Positions 7,020 to 14,181 of a stretch of DNA of 17,302 bases are shown piece after piece. The DNA lies in the NCBI GenBank assembly GCA_003131925.1, contig PKWC01000129.1, forward strand, positions 20,090 to 37,391, written 5' to 3'. The notes under the pieces are model-generated. The model saw only the letters and a list, made by a program, of their open reading frames with translations, ran no database searches and was not told the origin of the DNA. Numbering within the stretch: position 1 is the stretch's first letter; each line of letters begins with the position of its first letter. Source of the DNA: Alphaproteobacteria bacterium (lineage in GTDB: Bacteria; Pseudomonadota; Alphaproteobacteria; Micropepsales; Micropepsaceae). Both the position numbers and the translations under genes were made by a program.

Positions 7020-7157
7020 ATGGGCGGGTATGGTGCCGCGGGTGGTCCTTCGGCCGATCACCGCGGTCACGCGCCGAAGAGCGGGGCCTACAACATCGAC
7101 ATGTTCGGACGGATTCTGGACTGGTACGACCGGCGTCTCAGAAAACCCGGACAATAA
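7020..7157 (+). pseudogene. Possible C-terminal remnant of an alpha/beta-hydrolase (S9-like) peptidase
   Basis: The frame ending at TAA 7155-7157 reads DHRGHAPKSGAYNIDMFGRI then LDWYDRRLRKPGQ. A Gly-His followed about 15-20 residues later by an amphipathic helix with W-Y/F-D-R is typical of the last part of S9-family peptidases and related hydrolases, where the His is catalytic. Only about 40 residues are present and nothing upstream continues the fold, so if real this is a truncated end left after a deletion or insertion. The call rests on pattern only. Confidence 0.3.
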
Positions 7158-7301
7158 TCTTTCACGCTAACATCCAATCGCTTCGGGGCGGCCCGCATGC
7201 CGTGCATGGTGTCCCAGAGCATCACCACCACGGGGGAACCAAAGACCAAAACAGTTGGTACAAAATGGCCATGCCGGGGTAGGCTGAGGGACTGCCGATT
7301 C

Positions 7302-7320
7302 CGCGACGATCAGCGTCGCG
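7302..7320. other. Small hairpin in the leader of the TonB receptor
   Basis: CGCGACG and CGTCGCG pair exactly around ATCAG, ending 59 bases before the receptor start. No T-run follows. It may be chance in GC-rich DNA or an mRNA leader structure. Confidence 0.3.
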
Positions 7321-7379
7321 GGCGGATGCGTGAGGGGGAACGTCACGCGTCCATGCTGGGCTGAAGGGGGATTCAGGCT

Positions 7380-10169
7380 ATGTCACTTCGCATCTCCAAA
7401 CGCGTCTCTTTGCGCCAGGTCCTGTTTTGCACCGCGTGCGCGCTTGCCGCTTCGTTTGGCATTCCGGCTCTCGCCGACGACCAGAACCAGGTCGAAACGG
7501 TGGTCGTCACCGGCACCATGCTCCACCAGACGGTGACGCCCTCGCCGGTGACCGTCATCTCGCGTGAGCAAATCGACCAGAGCAGCCTGACCTCGATCAC
7601 CGACGTCATCCGCGCGATCAGCGCCGACAACAGCGGCACAATTCCGACGGCCTTCACCGGCGGCTTTGCCGTGGGCGCTTCAGGCGTGGCGCTTCGGGGG
7701 CTCACGGTCAATTCGACGCTGGTGCTGATCGATGGTCTTCGCACAACCAACTATGCACTCGCCGATGACGGGCAGCGCGGCTTCGTCGACCTCAACACGA
7801 TTCCCCTCGACGCCGTCGATCACGTCGAAGTGCTGAAGGACGGCGCGTCCTCGCTGTATGGCACCGACGCGATCGCAGGCGTCGTGAACATCATCCTCAA
7901 GAACGACTACCAGGGCGAATCGGGCGAAGCGGAATTTGGAACCTCGCAGCATGGCGGCGGCACGATGGCGCGCGCGACGGCGACCTTCGGCACGGGCGAC
8001 CTATCGTCCGACCACTACAACGCGTACATCAATTTCGAATATGAGCGCGACGACGCGATCCAAGTCGGGCAGCGCGGCTTTCCCTTCAACACCAACGACC
8101 TCACCTCGATCGGCGGGGAGGACCTCAATGCCGGCGACCCGGGCCTGAATTTGGGTTCGATCTATGGCTCGGTCACACCGGGGATTCTCACCAATCCTGG
8201 CGACGTGACCAGCGGCGTGCCGCTGCCAGGTGCGGTATCGCACCCGCTCCAGCCCTGCGGGCCCAAATCGACGCAGAAGACGGATTCGAGCGGCAACGTC
8301 TTTTGCGAGCAGAATCTGACTCTTTACGGCGACGATCAGCCCTACGAGAGCCGTTTCGGCGTCTATACCCGCTTCACTATCGAGCCGAACGCGAAGACGA
8401 CCGCCTGGCTCGACGCAAGCTATTTCCAGAACGACGTAACGGCGAGCGGCCAGCCGACTCAGATTCAGAACGGAACGCCGCACAACACCGACAATATCGC
8501 CCTGCCAGCGACCCTGCCGGACGGCTCGCTCAATCCCAACGACCCGTTCGCCTCTCTGGGCGAGGCTGCGCTCATCAATTACGCATTCGGCGACATCCCG
8601 TCCTTCACTTACGAGAACAACCACGTCGTCCGCGCGGTGGCGGGCCTCAAGGGATCGCTGTGGGATTGGGACTACAACGCGAACCTGGTCGCCGCGCATA
8701 GCTGGCTCGACAGCACGCTGACCGGATTCGTCTCCTATCCTCAGCTGATCTCCGACGTTACCAACGGCACCTACAATTTCATCGATCCGTCGAAGAACAG
8801 CGCGGCGACCCGCGCGGCCCTTTCACCGCCCGCCGTCAAGACTTCGACCACGGATCTCGACGAGGCGGTTCTCAATGTCACGCGCGACGTATTCGATCTG
8901 CCCGGCGGCCCCGTCGGAGTCGGCATCGGCGTGGAAGGACGTTACGAAGCCACGTTCGATCCCGATCTCAATCCCAATATGATGTACCAGGGTCTCGGCG
9001 TTGCGCACACGATCGGGCATCACACGGTTTTTTCGGCCTATGGCGAGATCCTCGCGCCGGTTCTGCCGTCTCTCGAACTCGATGTTTCGGGGCGCTACGA
9101 CCATTATTCCGATTTCGGCGGCAATTTCGATCCCAAGGTGGGCGTGAAATGGACGCCGATCGATCCGATCACGCTTCGCGGCACCTATTCGGAAGGCTTC
9201 CGCGCGCCGAGCTTCGCGGAGAACGGTTCGAGCGCGTCGGAGGGCTTCATCACCTTCTCCCCCCCGCAGTCCTTCATCAACGAGCACAACAATGACGGCT
9301 ATGTGCAGCCCTATTCGCTGGGGCTGCTTTCATCGGCAAACCCTGACATCAAGCCCGAGACGTCGCGCAGCTTCACGCTGGGCAGCGTGGTCAAGCCACT
9401 TTCCGACAATTCGGTCACTGTCTCGGTCGACTACTACAACATCGAAAAGAGCAGCGTGATCGCGCAGGCCGATCCTTCTGTCGCGATCAACGATTATTTC
9501 GCAGGAATTCCTCTGCCGCCCGGATATGCCATCATCCTCGACAATCCCGATCCCAAATTCCCCAACGCGCCGCCGCGCCCGCTGGTCATTTCTTCGCCCT
9601 ACATCAACGCGGATTCGCTGAAGACCGACGGGCTGGATGTCGAGGTGTCGGCGACCGCGGCGCTTCCCTACGACATCTCCTTGACGAGCGATCTCAACGT
9701 CACCAATATTTTCGACTACACCTTTACCTTCCCGGGCGGGGCGCCGCTCTCCTATGTCGGGCTGCAAAGCCCCTACATCCTGTCGTCGGGCGCCGGCACG
9801 CCGCGCTGGCGCGGCTCGTGGTCGAATTCGTTCACTTACGAGGCGGCGACGGTCACCGGCATCCTTTATTACACGAGCGGGCTTGGCGAATTCGGCGTCG
9901 ACGCGTTTGGGCCGGGCACCGCGCCGGCCAACTGCATCTATCCCAACGCGCCCGACAATTGCCACATGCCGGAATTCTGGGATTTCGATCTCACCGGCAG
10001 CTACAAGTTCACCGACAATATCGAACTGTTCGGTTCGATCAGGAATCTCTTCGACGCGACGCCGCCGGTCGATCCGGCCGATTATGCGGGCGTGAACTAC
10101 AACCCGACCTTCGCGCAGGCGGGGATCGTGGGGCGTTTCTTCTCGATCGGCGTGCGCGTGGCGTATTGA
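7380..10169 (+). CDS. TonB-dependent outer-membrane receptor
   Basis: A 929-residue protein. It has a signal peptide (MSLRISKRVSLRQVLFCTAC, cleavage after PALA near residue 32), a TonB box-like ETVVVTGT (about 39-46), and a plug domain with SPVTVISREQIDQS, GVALRGLTVNSTLVLIDGLR and HVEVLKDGASSLYGTDAIAG, followed by a beta-barrel with many aromatic-rich strands. LRGTYSEGFRAPSFAENG and the end GRFFSIGVRVAY, with a terminal aromatic residue, are classic barrel features. There is no N-terminal STN domain, so it does not signal through FecR. Such receptors import siderophores, vitamin B12, sugars or other large nutrients using TonB-ExbBD energy; the ligand cannot be read here. ATG 7380 has GAAGGGGGA upstream. 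It stands alone, without a recognisable partner gene. Confidence 0.96.
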   Translation: MSLRISKRVSLRQVLFCTACALAASFGIPALADDQNQVETVVVTGTMLHQTVTPSPVTVISREQIDQSSLTSITDVIRAISADNSGTIPTAFTGGFAVGASGVALRGLTVNSTLVLIDGLRTTNYALADDGQRGFVDLNTIPLDAVDHVEVLKDGASSLYGTDAIAGVVNIILKNDYQGESGEAEFGTSQHGGGTMARATATFGTGDLSSDHYNAYINFEYERDDAIQVGQRGFPFNTNDLTSIGGEDLNAGDPGLNLGSIYGSVTPGILTNPGDVTSGVPLPGAVSHPLQPCGPKSTQKTDSSGNVFCEQNLTLYGDDQPYESRFGVYTRFTIEPNAKTTAWLDASYFQNDVTASGQPTQIQNGTPHNTDNIALPATLPDGSLNPNDPFASLGEAALINYAFGDIPSFTYENNHVVRAVAGLKGSLWDWDYNANLVAAHSWLDSTLTGFVSYPQLISDVTNGTYNFIDPSKNSAATRAALSPPAVKTSTTDLDEAVLNVTRDVFDLPGGPVGVGIGVEGRYEATFDPDLNPNMMYQGLGVAHTIGHHTVFSAYGEILAPVLPSLELDVSGRYDHYSDFGGNFDPKVGVKWTPIDPITLRGTYSEGFRAPSFAENGSSASEGFITFSPPQSFINEHNNDGYVQPYSLGLLSSANPDIKPETSRSFTLGSVVKPLSDNSVTVSVDYYNIEKSSVIAQADPSVAINDYFAGIPLPPGYAIILDNPDPKFPNAPPRPLVISSPYINADSLKTDGLDVEVSATAALPYDISLTSDLNVTNIFDYTFTFPGGAPLSYVGLQSPYILSSGAGTPRWRGSWSNSFTYEAATVTGILYYTSGLGEFGVDAFGPGTAPANCIYPNAPDNCHMPEFWDFDLTGSYKFTDNIELFGSIRNLFDATPPVDPADYAGVNYNPTFAQAGIVGRFFSIGVRVAY

Positions 10170-10503
10170 TTGCTCCGCTCTCGCGCAGCGGGACGCGCGT
10201 TCACATCAGCGGTTCAATGCTTGTAGGGTCCGCGCGAATGGGCTAACGGTCACGTGCTTGGGCCACTGGCGGCTATCTCAAATCCACGCCCGGCGCTGGC
10301 GACATGCTCAATTGGGAGATTGTAGAACCGCCGCAAAATGACAGGGCAATATAGCCGGCGGCTCTTCAGGAGGGGTCAACGATCCGCTATCGCCCCGTCG
10401 CCACGATACTGACGTTAACCGCGTTTGGTGGCCATCGGGCGACGCCCTACAGCCGTGCATCCAGATTTGTCCCCCGGTCGGGGGCAGATGCTGAATTGGG
10501 AGA

Positions 10504-10668
10504 TCACGGAATAGCCTCATCCCGTTCATGAATTGCGAACCGCGTTTCGCAGTCGTCCACAAACAGCAGCACAAGTTGCCTCTCTGTCTTATCGAATAGA
10601 CCCTCTGCAATCGTCCTGACCTGACTTGCTCGATGGCAAAATTCACTTGAAGGGATGCGCTCCGGCAT
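10504..10668 (-). CDS. Small protein of 54 residues
   Basis: The frame from ATG 10668 to TGA 10504-10506 reads MPERIPSSEFCHRASQVRTI, then AEGLFDKTERQLVLLFVDDC, then ETRFAIHERDEAIP. The layout (an early F-x-x-R-A, then R-x-I-A-E-G, then E-R-x-x-x-L-x-F-V-D-D-C-E) matches the many small helical proteins of alphaproteobacteria with the pattern F-x-x-x-A-x-x-x-R-x-x-A-E and a following D-Y/C-E segment. None of these has a known function that I can name. GGAG lies about 14 bases upstream of the start, a little far. It is isolated in a degenerate region, so it may be the surviving 3'-intact copy of a family gene. Confidence comes from the protein pattern, not from context. Confidence 0.6.
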   Translation of the reverse strand: MPERIPSSEFCHRASQVRTIAEGLFDKTERQLVLLFVDDCETRFAIHERDEAIP

Positions 10669-10901
10669 GACTCACGGGCTCCATGGATCGTCGGAAAATG
10701 TACAGCCGCCGAAGTAGCCGCGATGTTCAAAACAGGACATCAATCGCCAGATATTCCGCGTCGAGACATTTGTTAGACTGCTCTCGCGCTTCGGCGGATG
10801 AAACAAAGACGTGTGCAGCGCACACCTTTCTTCCTCACGAGGGCTAACGCGAGCGCACATCATTTAATGTTCCAGTCGGCGCTGACCAATCGCTCTTATT
10901 T

Positions 10902-11033
10902 TCCTCCCCCAACATGGGGGAGGTGGTTTGCGGAGCGAAGCGGAGCAAACCGGAGGGGGGGAGTCCGCGCGCGGCGCGCGCCACTTCCCCCTCCGCCTCG
11001 CTGCGCTCGGCACCTCCCCACGTTGGGGGAGGA
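10902..11033. repeat. Long inverted repeat (TCCTCCCCC ... GGGGGAGGA)
   Basis: The outer arms are 10902-10925, TCCTCCCCCAACATGGGGGA then GGTG, and 11011-11033, CACCTCCCCACGTTGGGGGA then GGA, paired with one mismatch and one gap. Inside are a second hairpin (GGTTTGC...GCAAACC, 10924-10950) and a CGGAGGGGG/CCCCCTCCG pair. This is a familiar type of dispersed palindromic repeat in proteobacteria. It lies 46 bases beyond the stop of the terminase gene and has no coding capacity. Confidence 0.85.
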
Positions 11034-11078
11034 AAAGAAGGGAGGAAAGAGGGCGCGTGGATTTGTTCGTGGGAGCCG

Positions 11079-12653
11079 TCACATCCAAACCAGGAACGTG
11101 CGTTCTTCGCCCGTCACCGGGTCGCGCGTCTTTGTTTCGACGAGCTGGCGCGGCGGTTTTGGCGCAGGCGGTACGTTGCAGGCAGCCTCTCCCATTTCCT
11201 CGAGTTTTTGCCGCGCATATTCGAGCCAGCCCTCGCCCGGGCCGGGATTGGCGAACCAGGCGAGCGCCTGGGCGGTGGAATCGACCTGGTCGTCGTGCCG
11301 GCCGCGCGGAAACGCCATCATCTCGGCGAGATAGGTCTCAAGCCACGGCGCTTCGCGCGGCAAATGCACGAAGCCGTTCTCGATCGCGGCGGTCTGCGCG
11401 TGCAGGCGCATGACCTTGTCGCCCTCGGGCGCGACCTTCTTCACCTGGTAGAGACCGTCGTTGATCAGTTCCTGGATGAGCTGCGTGCCCGACGCGCGAT
11501 CCTCGATCAGCACCGTTTCGGGCCTGAACAGCTCCGCTTCGGCGCGCACCGCGCGTTTCAGTTCGGGGTAGTTGAGCTTCTGCCGCAGCACCTTGACGAG
11601 ATAGTAGTGCTTCTTCTTCACGCCCCAGGTGGTGCAGACGCTGTAATCGGCAAGCTCGGTCGCCTTGTTGGCGGTGTCCCAGCTTTGCACGATGCGCTCG
11701 AAACGCTCGGGCGCCGCGTCGTAATACAGAAACCAGTCGCGCTTTACCATCCCGCCGCCGGCCGGCGAGGGCGTCTGCTGGTATTGGCCGGCGAAATTGT
11801 AGCCGCCAAGCGCGCGCTTCAGCCGTTCGAGTTCGTCAATCGGTTCGCGCGCTTCGTGAAGCGGCTCGCCCGCTTTGCGCCCGAAGACGCGCTTGCCCCG
11901 CCACGTCTCGACGAGATGGCTCTCGTCCGCTTCGGCGATCGCCGGAAAGGAAACGACGTCCCATTCCTCCTGCCGCATCACGTGGCCGACGAGATCGTCC
12001 TCGTGCAGGCGCTGCATGATGATGACGATGGCGCCTTTGCGACGGTTGTTGAGGCGGGAGTAAAGCGTGTTGTCGTACCAGTCGTTGAGCCGCGCCCGCG
12101 CGTTGTCGCTCACCGCTTCCTCGGGCTTCAGCGGATCGTCGATGATGATGGCCTCACCGCCGCGGCCCGTCACCACGCCGCCCACGCTGGTGGCGAGGCG
12201 GAAACCCTGGCCGGTCGTCGCGAATTCCTCGACCGCGGCGCGCGTGGGCGACAGCCGCGTCGGGAAATGACTCTCGTAGAAGGCGCTCGTCATCAGCGTG
12301 CGGCAATCGCGGGACAGCTTGTCGGAAAGCTCCTGCCCGTAGCTCACGCAGAGAAGCTGCGCCGCGGGATCGTGCGCGAGCCACCAGGCGGGAAAGGCGA
12401 TGGACGCGGCGTGGGATTTCAGATAGCGGGGCGGCAGGTTGACGATCAGCCGCTTCGTCCTGCCCAGCCGCACGTTTTCGAGTTTCGCCGCCAGCACCGC
12501 GATGTGCCAGTTGTCGAGAAACGGTGTGCGCGGATTGAGCTCGCAGAAGCAGCGATGCAGGAAAGTATGGAAATCGTTCTGCAGCAGCAGCCGGTATTCC
12601 TCCGGCGTGAGGGGCGAGATCTCATTCCCTGCCCCGGAAGCGATCGCAGTCAT
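11079..12653 (-). CDS. terL: Phage terminase large subunit (orphan)
   Basis: A 524-residue protein with the two-domain plan of large terminases. The ATPase half has a Walker A-like loop in VNLPPRYLKSH (71-81; the usual G-K-S/T is replaced by L-K-S, as in this subfamily) and a Walker B strand in AIIIDDP (168-174). The nuclease half has acidic residues in SWDTANKA (Asp325), VLIEDRASG (Glu384/Asp385) and HDDQVDSTAQAL (Asp454, Asp455, Asp458), the RNase H-like metal site. It therefore looks catalytically intact and full length. Terminases cut phage DNA and pump it into capsids, but no portal, capsid or tail gene follows; the next 900 bases are repeat and degraded DNA. AAGGA lies before ATG 12653. 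Confidence 0.93.
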   Translation of the reverse strand: MTAIASGAGNEISPLTPEEYRLLLQNDFHTFLHRCFCELNPRTPFLDNWHIAVLAAKLENVRLGRTKRLIVNLPPRYLKSHAASIAFPAWWLAHDPAAQLLCVSYGQELSDKLSRDCRTLMTSAFYESHFPTRLSPTRAAVEEFATTGQGFRLATSVGGVVTGRGGEAIIIDDPLKPEEAVSDNARARLNDWYDNTLYSRLNNRRKGAIVIIMQRLHEDDLVGHVMRQEEWDVVSFPAIAEADESHLVETWRGKRVFGRKAGEPLHEAREPIDELERLKRALGGYNFAGQYQQTPSPAGGGMVKRDWFLYYDAAPERFERIVQSWDTANKATELADYSVCTTWGVKKKHYYLVKVLRQKLNYPELKRAVRAEAELFRPETVLIEDRASGTQLIQELINDGLYQVKKVAPEGDKVMRLHAQTAAIENGFVHLPREAPWLETYLAEMMAFPRGRHDDQVDSTAQALAWFANPGPGEGWLEYARQKLEEMGEAACNVPPAPKPPRQLVETKTRDPVTGEERTFLVWM

Positions 12654-12898
12654 GTGGGGGATTCCTTGTGCACGGAAGAGAGGCGGTCATGCTCGCCGCA
12701 TCCTTCGACAAGCTCAGGATGAGGGTTTCCTCCGTATCTCTCGCCCTGAGCTTATCGAAGGGCGATAAGTTCATGCTTCGACAGGCTCAGAGCGAGAAAA
12801 AACACCCTCATCCTGAGCTTGTCGAAGGATGAAAACGTACCGCCTGCGCTGCGCTAGACGATGAATCTATTTTCTAACGATTCCTTTATCCGCCATTC
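12654..12898. other. Repeat-filled gap upstream of the terminase gene
   Basis: The first 45 bases are the leader of the terminase gene. The rest is dominated by a nested palindromic array at 12699-12831. ATTCCTTTATCCGCCATTCC and the following TAATAGCCGCCATTCCTAAG contain CCGCCATTCCTA twice, 18 bases apart, at the end of the small ORF to the right. Confidence 0.6.
12699..12831. repeat. Nested palindromic repeat array, same family as 3251-3304
   Basis: The outer arms are exact 27-base inverted copies at 12699-12725 (starting CATCCTTCGACAAGCTCAGG) and 12805-12831. Between them lies an imperfect inner pair, about 12737-12757 (CTCGCCCTGAGCTTATCGAAG) versus 12777-12796. So four copies of one unit are arranged as two nested hairpins. 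The unit recurs at 3251-3304. Confidence 0.88.
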
Positions 12899-13030
12899 CT
12901 AATAGCCGCCATTCCTAAGCTTCGTCTGTGTCAGGGGGCTCGGGGGATTGGCGGCCGGCGCGCGCTTGGGCATCCCCGCGTCGGCCGCCACCTGTACTTT
13001 CTCATTCACAAGAGCTAGGCTCGTCTCCAT
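12899..13030 (-). CDS. Possible small protein of 43 residues between the terminase genes
   Basis: From ATG 13030 to TAG 12899-12901 the frame reads METSLALVNEKVQVAADAGM, then PKRAPAANPPSPLTQTKLRN, then GGY. The third codon position is fairly GC-rich and the sequence is polar with a Pro-rich middle. No strong ribosome binding site is seen. It lies in the minus-strand order small terminase-like gene, this ORF, large terminase gene, so it could be a small accessory of that unit. I do not recognise a family. It may also be chance. Confidence 0.35.
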   Translation of the reverse strand: METSLALVNEKVQVAADAGMPKRAPAANPPSPLTQTKLRNGGY

Positions 13031-13097
13031 GAGCCGGCCGCCCGCCGGGCCTGCGTCCGTCGCGTAATCCATCTCTCAAAATCCGGAAGGGGACACC

Positions 13098-13442
13098 ATG
13101 CGGACGATGATTCTCGCTGCAACCTTTGCAGCGCTTTCCGTTTCGCTTGCCTGGGCCGACGACGTCATGACCTCGCGCTACGGCAACACCACCATCGCCA
13201 CCGACTCGAAGGGTGTGCAGACGAAACTGTACTACGGCGCCGACGGCACCTTGACCGGCAAACAAGGTGACATGAGTTTCAAGAGGACATGGAAAATCGC
13301 CAACACCGAACTTTGCCTGACCTTCACGACCGCGGTGCCCGGCATGTCCAATCCGTTCTGCGTGACCGTTGCCGCGCACAAGGTCGGCGACACGTGGCAG
13401 GGCGGCGACCGCACCGTGACGCTCGTCAAGGGAATTCAGTAG
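13098..13442 (+). CDS. Small exported protein, opposite strand to the terminase unit
   Basis: A 114-residue product with a clear signal peptide (MRTMILAATFAALSVSLAWA, cleavage before DD). The mature domain of about 92 residues includes YGNTTIATDSKGVQTKLYYG, GTLTGKQGDMSFKRTWKI, and two Cys in ELCLTF and PFCVTV that could form a disulfide. The pattern (repeated short strands, a W-K-I then a C-L-T strand) fits a small beta-rich periplasmic protein seen as hypothetical in alphaproteobacteria; no function known to me. GGAAGGGG precedes ATG 13098. Its last 17 bases overlap the end of the convergent DUF5681 gene. Sitting inside a phage packaging unit on the other strand, it resembles a moron-type cargo gene. 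Confidence 0.85.
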   Translation: MRTMILAATFAALSVSLAWADDVMTSRYGNTTIATDSKGVQTKLYYGADGTLTGKQGDMSFKRTWKIANTELCLTFTTAVPGMSNPFCVTVAAHKVGDTWQGGDRTVTLVKGIQ

Positions 13443-13926
13443 CGGGGGGAGCGCCTCCGTCGGGCTGGTCCGCACCGGCCGGCTCGTTGGGAGGTGTGCC
13501 CTCGTTGGCGGCGTGGTCGATGGGCTTGGCCAAGCCAATCCCCGCGCCTTCGCGGGCAATGCGCGCCAGGAACGCCTCCATCACCTGCCGGTCCACATCG
13601 GCGAGCGGCTGCGCGGAGGCGTCGCGTTCGTCCTTCGCTTCGTTCTTGTGAATCTCCGCGAGCAGCTGCTGCATGATGCGGGGATCGCCTGCCTCCGCTT
13701 TGCCGACAAGCTGGCGAGCGACCGATTCAAGCCGCGTCATGTTTCTTTCTTCGCCATCGACCCTGACGCTGACCTGCTCGTGGAGAACGGCGGTCACGGC
13801 GGCGCGGAAATTGCGGAACCCGGGCGGACGGCCTTTGGGATTGCCCGACTGGCCCTTCTTCCAGCAATGCTCCCTGGGCGGGCGCTTGTAGCCGACGGCT
13901 CCGCCGCCGTTCGATTCGTCGCTCAT
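13426..13926 (-). CDS. DUF5681 protein, probable small-terminase-like partner
   Basis: A 166-residue protein from ATG 13926 (ATG 13929 is the adjacent alternative). Residues 13-36 carry the DUF5681 signature YKRPPREHCWKKGQSGNPKG followed by RPPG, a basic, likely DNA-contacting segment. A helical middle follows (VTAVLHEQ, LESVARQLVGKAEAGDPRIM) and an acidic, Pro/Gly-rich tail. DUF5681 proteins commonly lie directly upstream of a large terminase and are taken to be the small-subunit equivalent; that role is inferred. Here the two are separated by 772 bases and by a gene on the other strand. The frame is open upstream to 14040, but that part crosses a terminator hairpin, so the later start is preferred. 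Confidence 0.8.
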   Translation of the reverse strand: MSDESNGGGAVGYKRPPREHCWKKGQSGNPKGRPPGFRNFRAAVTAVLHEQVSVRVDGEERNMTRLESVARQLVGKAEAGDPRIMQQLLAEIHKNEAKDERDASAQPLADVDRQVMEAFLARIAREGAGIGLAKPIDHAANEGTPPNEPAGADQPDGGAPPATEFP

Positions 13927-13989
13927 CATGTCCCTGTGTTGTGATTGTCTTCGCGGCAACGCCGACTTCGGCCGGCGCTCGCGCCAATG

Positions 13990-14020
13990 AAAAACCCGGC
14001 CGCTCTTGCGAGCGCCGGGC
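13990..14020 (-). terminator. Rho-independent terminator (minus strand)
   Basis: On the minus strand CCCGGCGCTC pairs with GAGCGGCCGGG (one bulged base) around GCAA, followed by five T. It lies 64 bases upstream of the DUF5681 start, so it would insulate the terminase unit from transcription coming from the operon to the right. Confidence 0.75.
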
Positions 14021-14060
14021 GCATCATTCCAACGTGACAAGTTCGATAGCGCATTTGATC

Positions 14061-14104
14061 AAAAGGTACTGGCCTGTTTAGGTCAAATCAGGCCAGTGGT
14101 TTTT
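14061..14104. terminator. Bidirectional terminator ending the DUF6471 operon
   Basis: ACTGGCCTG (14068-14076) and CAGGCCAGT (14089-14097) are an exact 9-base pair around a 12-base loop. T-runs flank it both ways: four T on the minus strand at 14064-14061 and five on the plus strand at 14100-14104. It lies about 85 bases beyond the minus-strand stop at 14182. A further CGGCCACTG sits at 14111-14119. Confidence 0.75.
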
Positions 14105-14181
14105 CAAATCCGGCCACTGTCGTCTTAGCGGCGTTTTTCGGTGTCGCGTTCCTATTTGTGCTGGCGGGAGGTGCGCGGGCG

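Larger units (their letters stand above)
6934..7379. other. Mostly non-coding stretch before the TonB receptor
   Basis: Holds a possible gene tail at 7020-7157 and a small hairpin at 7302-7320. TCTTGGGG (6965-6972) and CCCCAAGA (6998-7005) form an exact 8-base inverted pair. No promoter could be placed with confidence. Confidence 0.45.
10170..11078. other. Intergenic region of about 900 bases with one short gene and a long inverted repeat
   Basis: Apart from the small gene at 10504-10668 and the repeat at 10902-11033, this stretch holds a 17-base near-repeat (10304-10320 and 10488-10504, one mismatch), a short palindrome CCCCCGGTCGGGGG at 10471-10484, and no other supported coding sequence. 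The composition is mixed, suggesting decayed DNA. Confidence 0.5.

Noticed and set aside
8001..9965. Long minus-strand frames inside the TonB receptor
   Set aside because: The Arg/Val/Ile-rich translations are typical antisense shadows of a GC-rich gene; the plus-strand receptor is unambiguous.
10672..10863. 63-residue minus-strand frame just upstream of the 54-residue gene
   Set aside because: Starts close upstream and ends 3 bases before the next ATG, but the Cys/Arg/Ser-rich translation shows no family pattern and no ribosome binding site; kept out as unsupported.
10914..12722. 602-residue open frame on the plus strand
   Set aside because: It is antisense to the terminase gene, which has all its motifs. 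High GC at third positions leaves the opposite frame open. It also runs through two palindromic repeats.
12887..12918. Start of a CRISPR-like or tandem array (CCGCCATTCCTA twice)
   Set aside because: Only two short copies 18 bases apart; no further repeats or spacers anywhere in the window.
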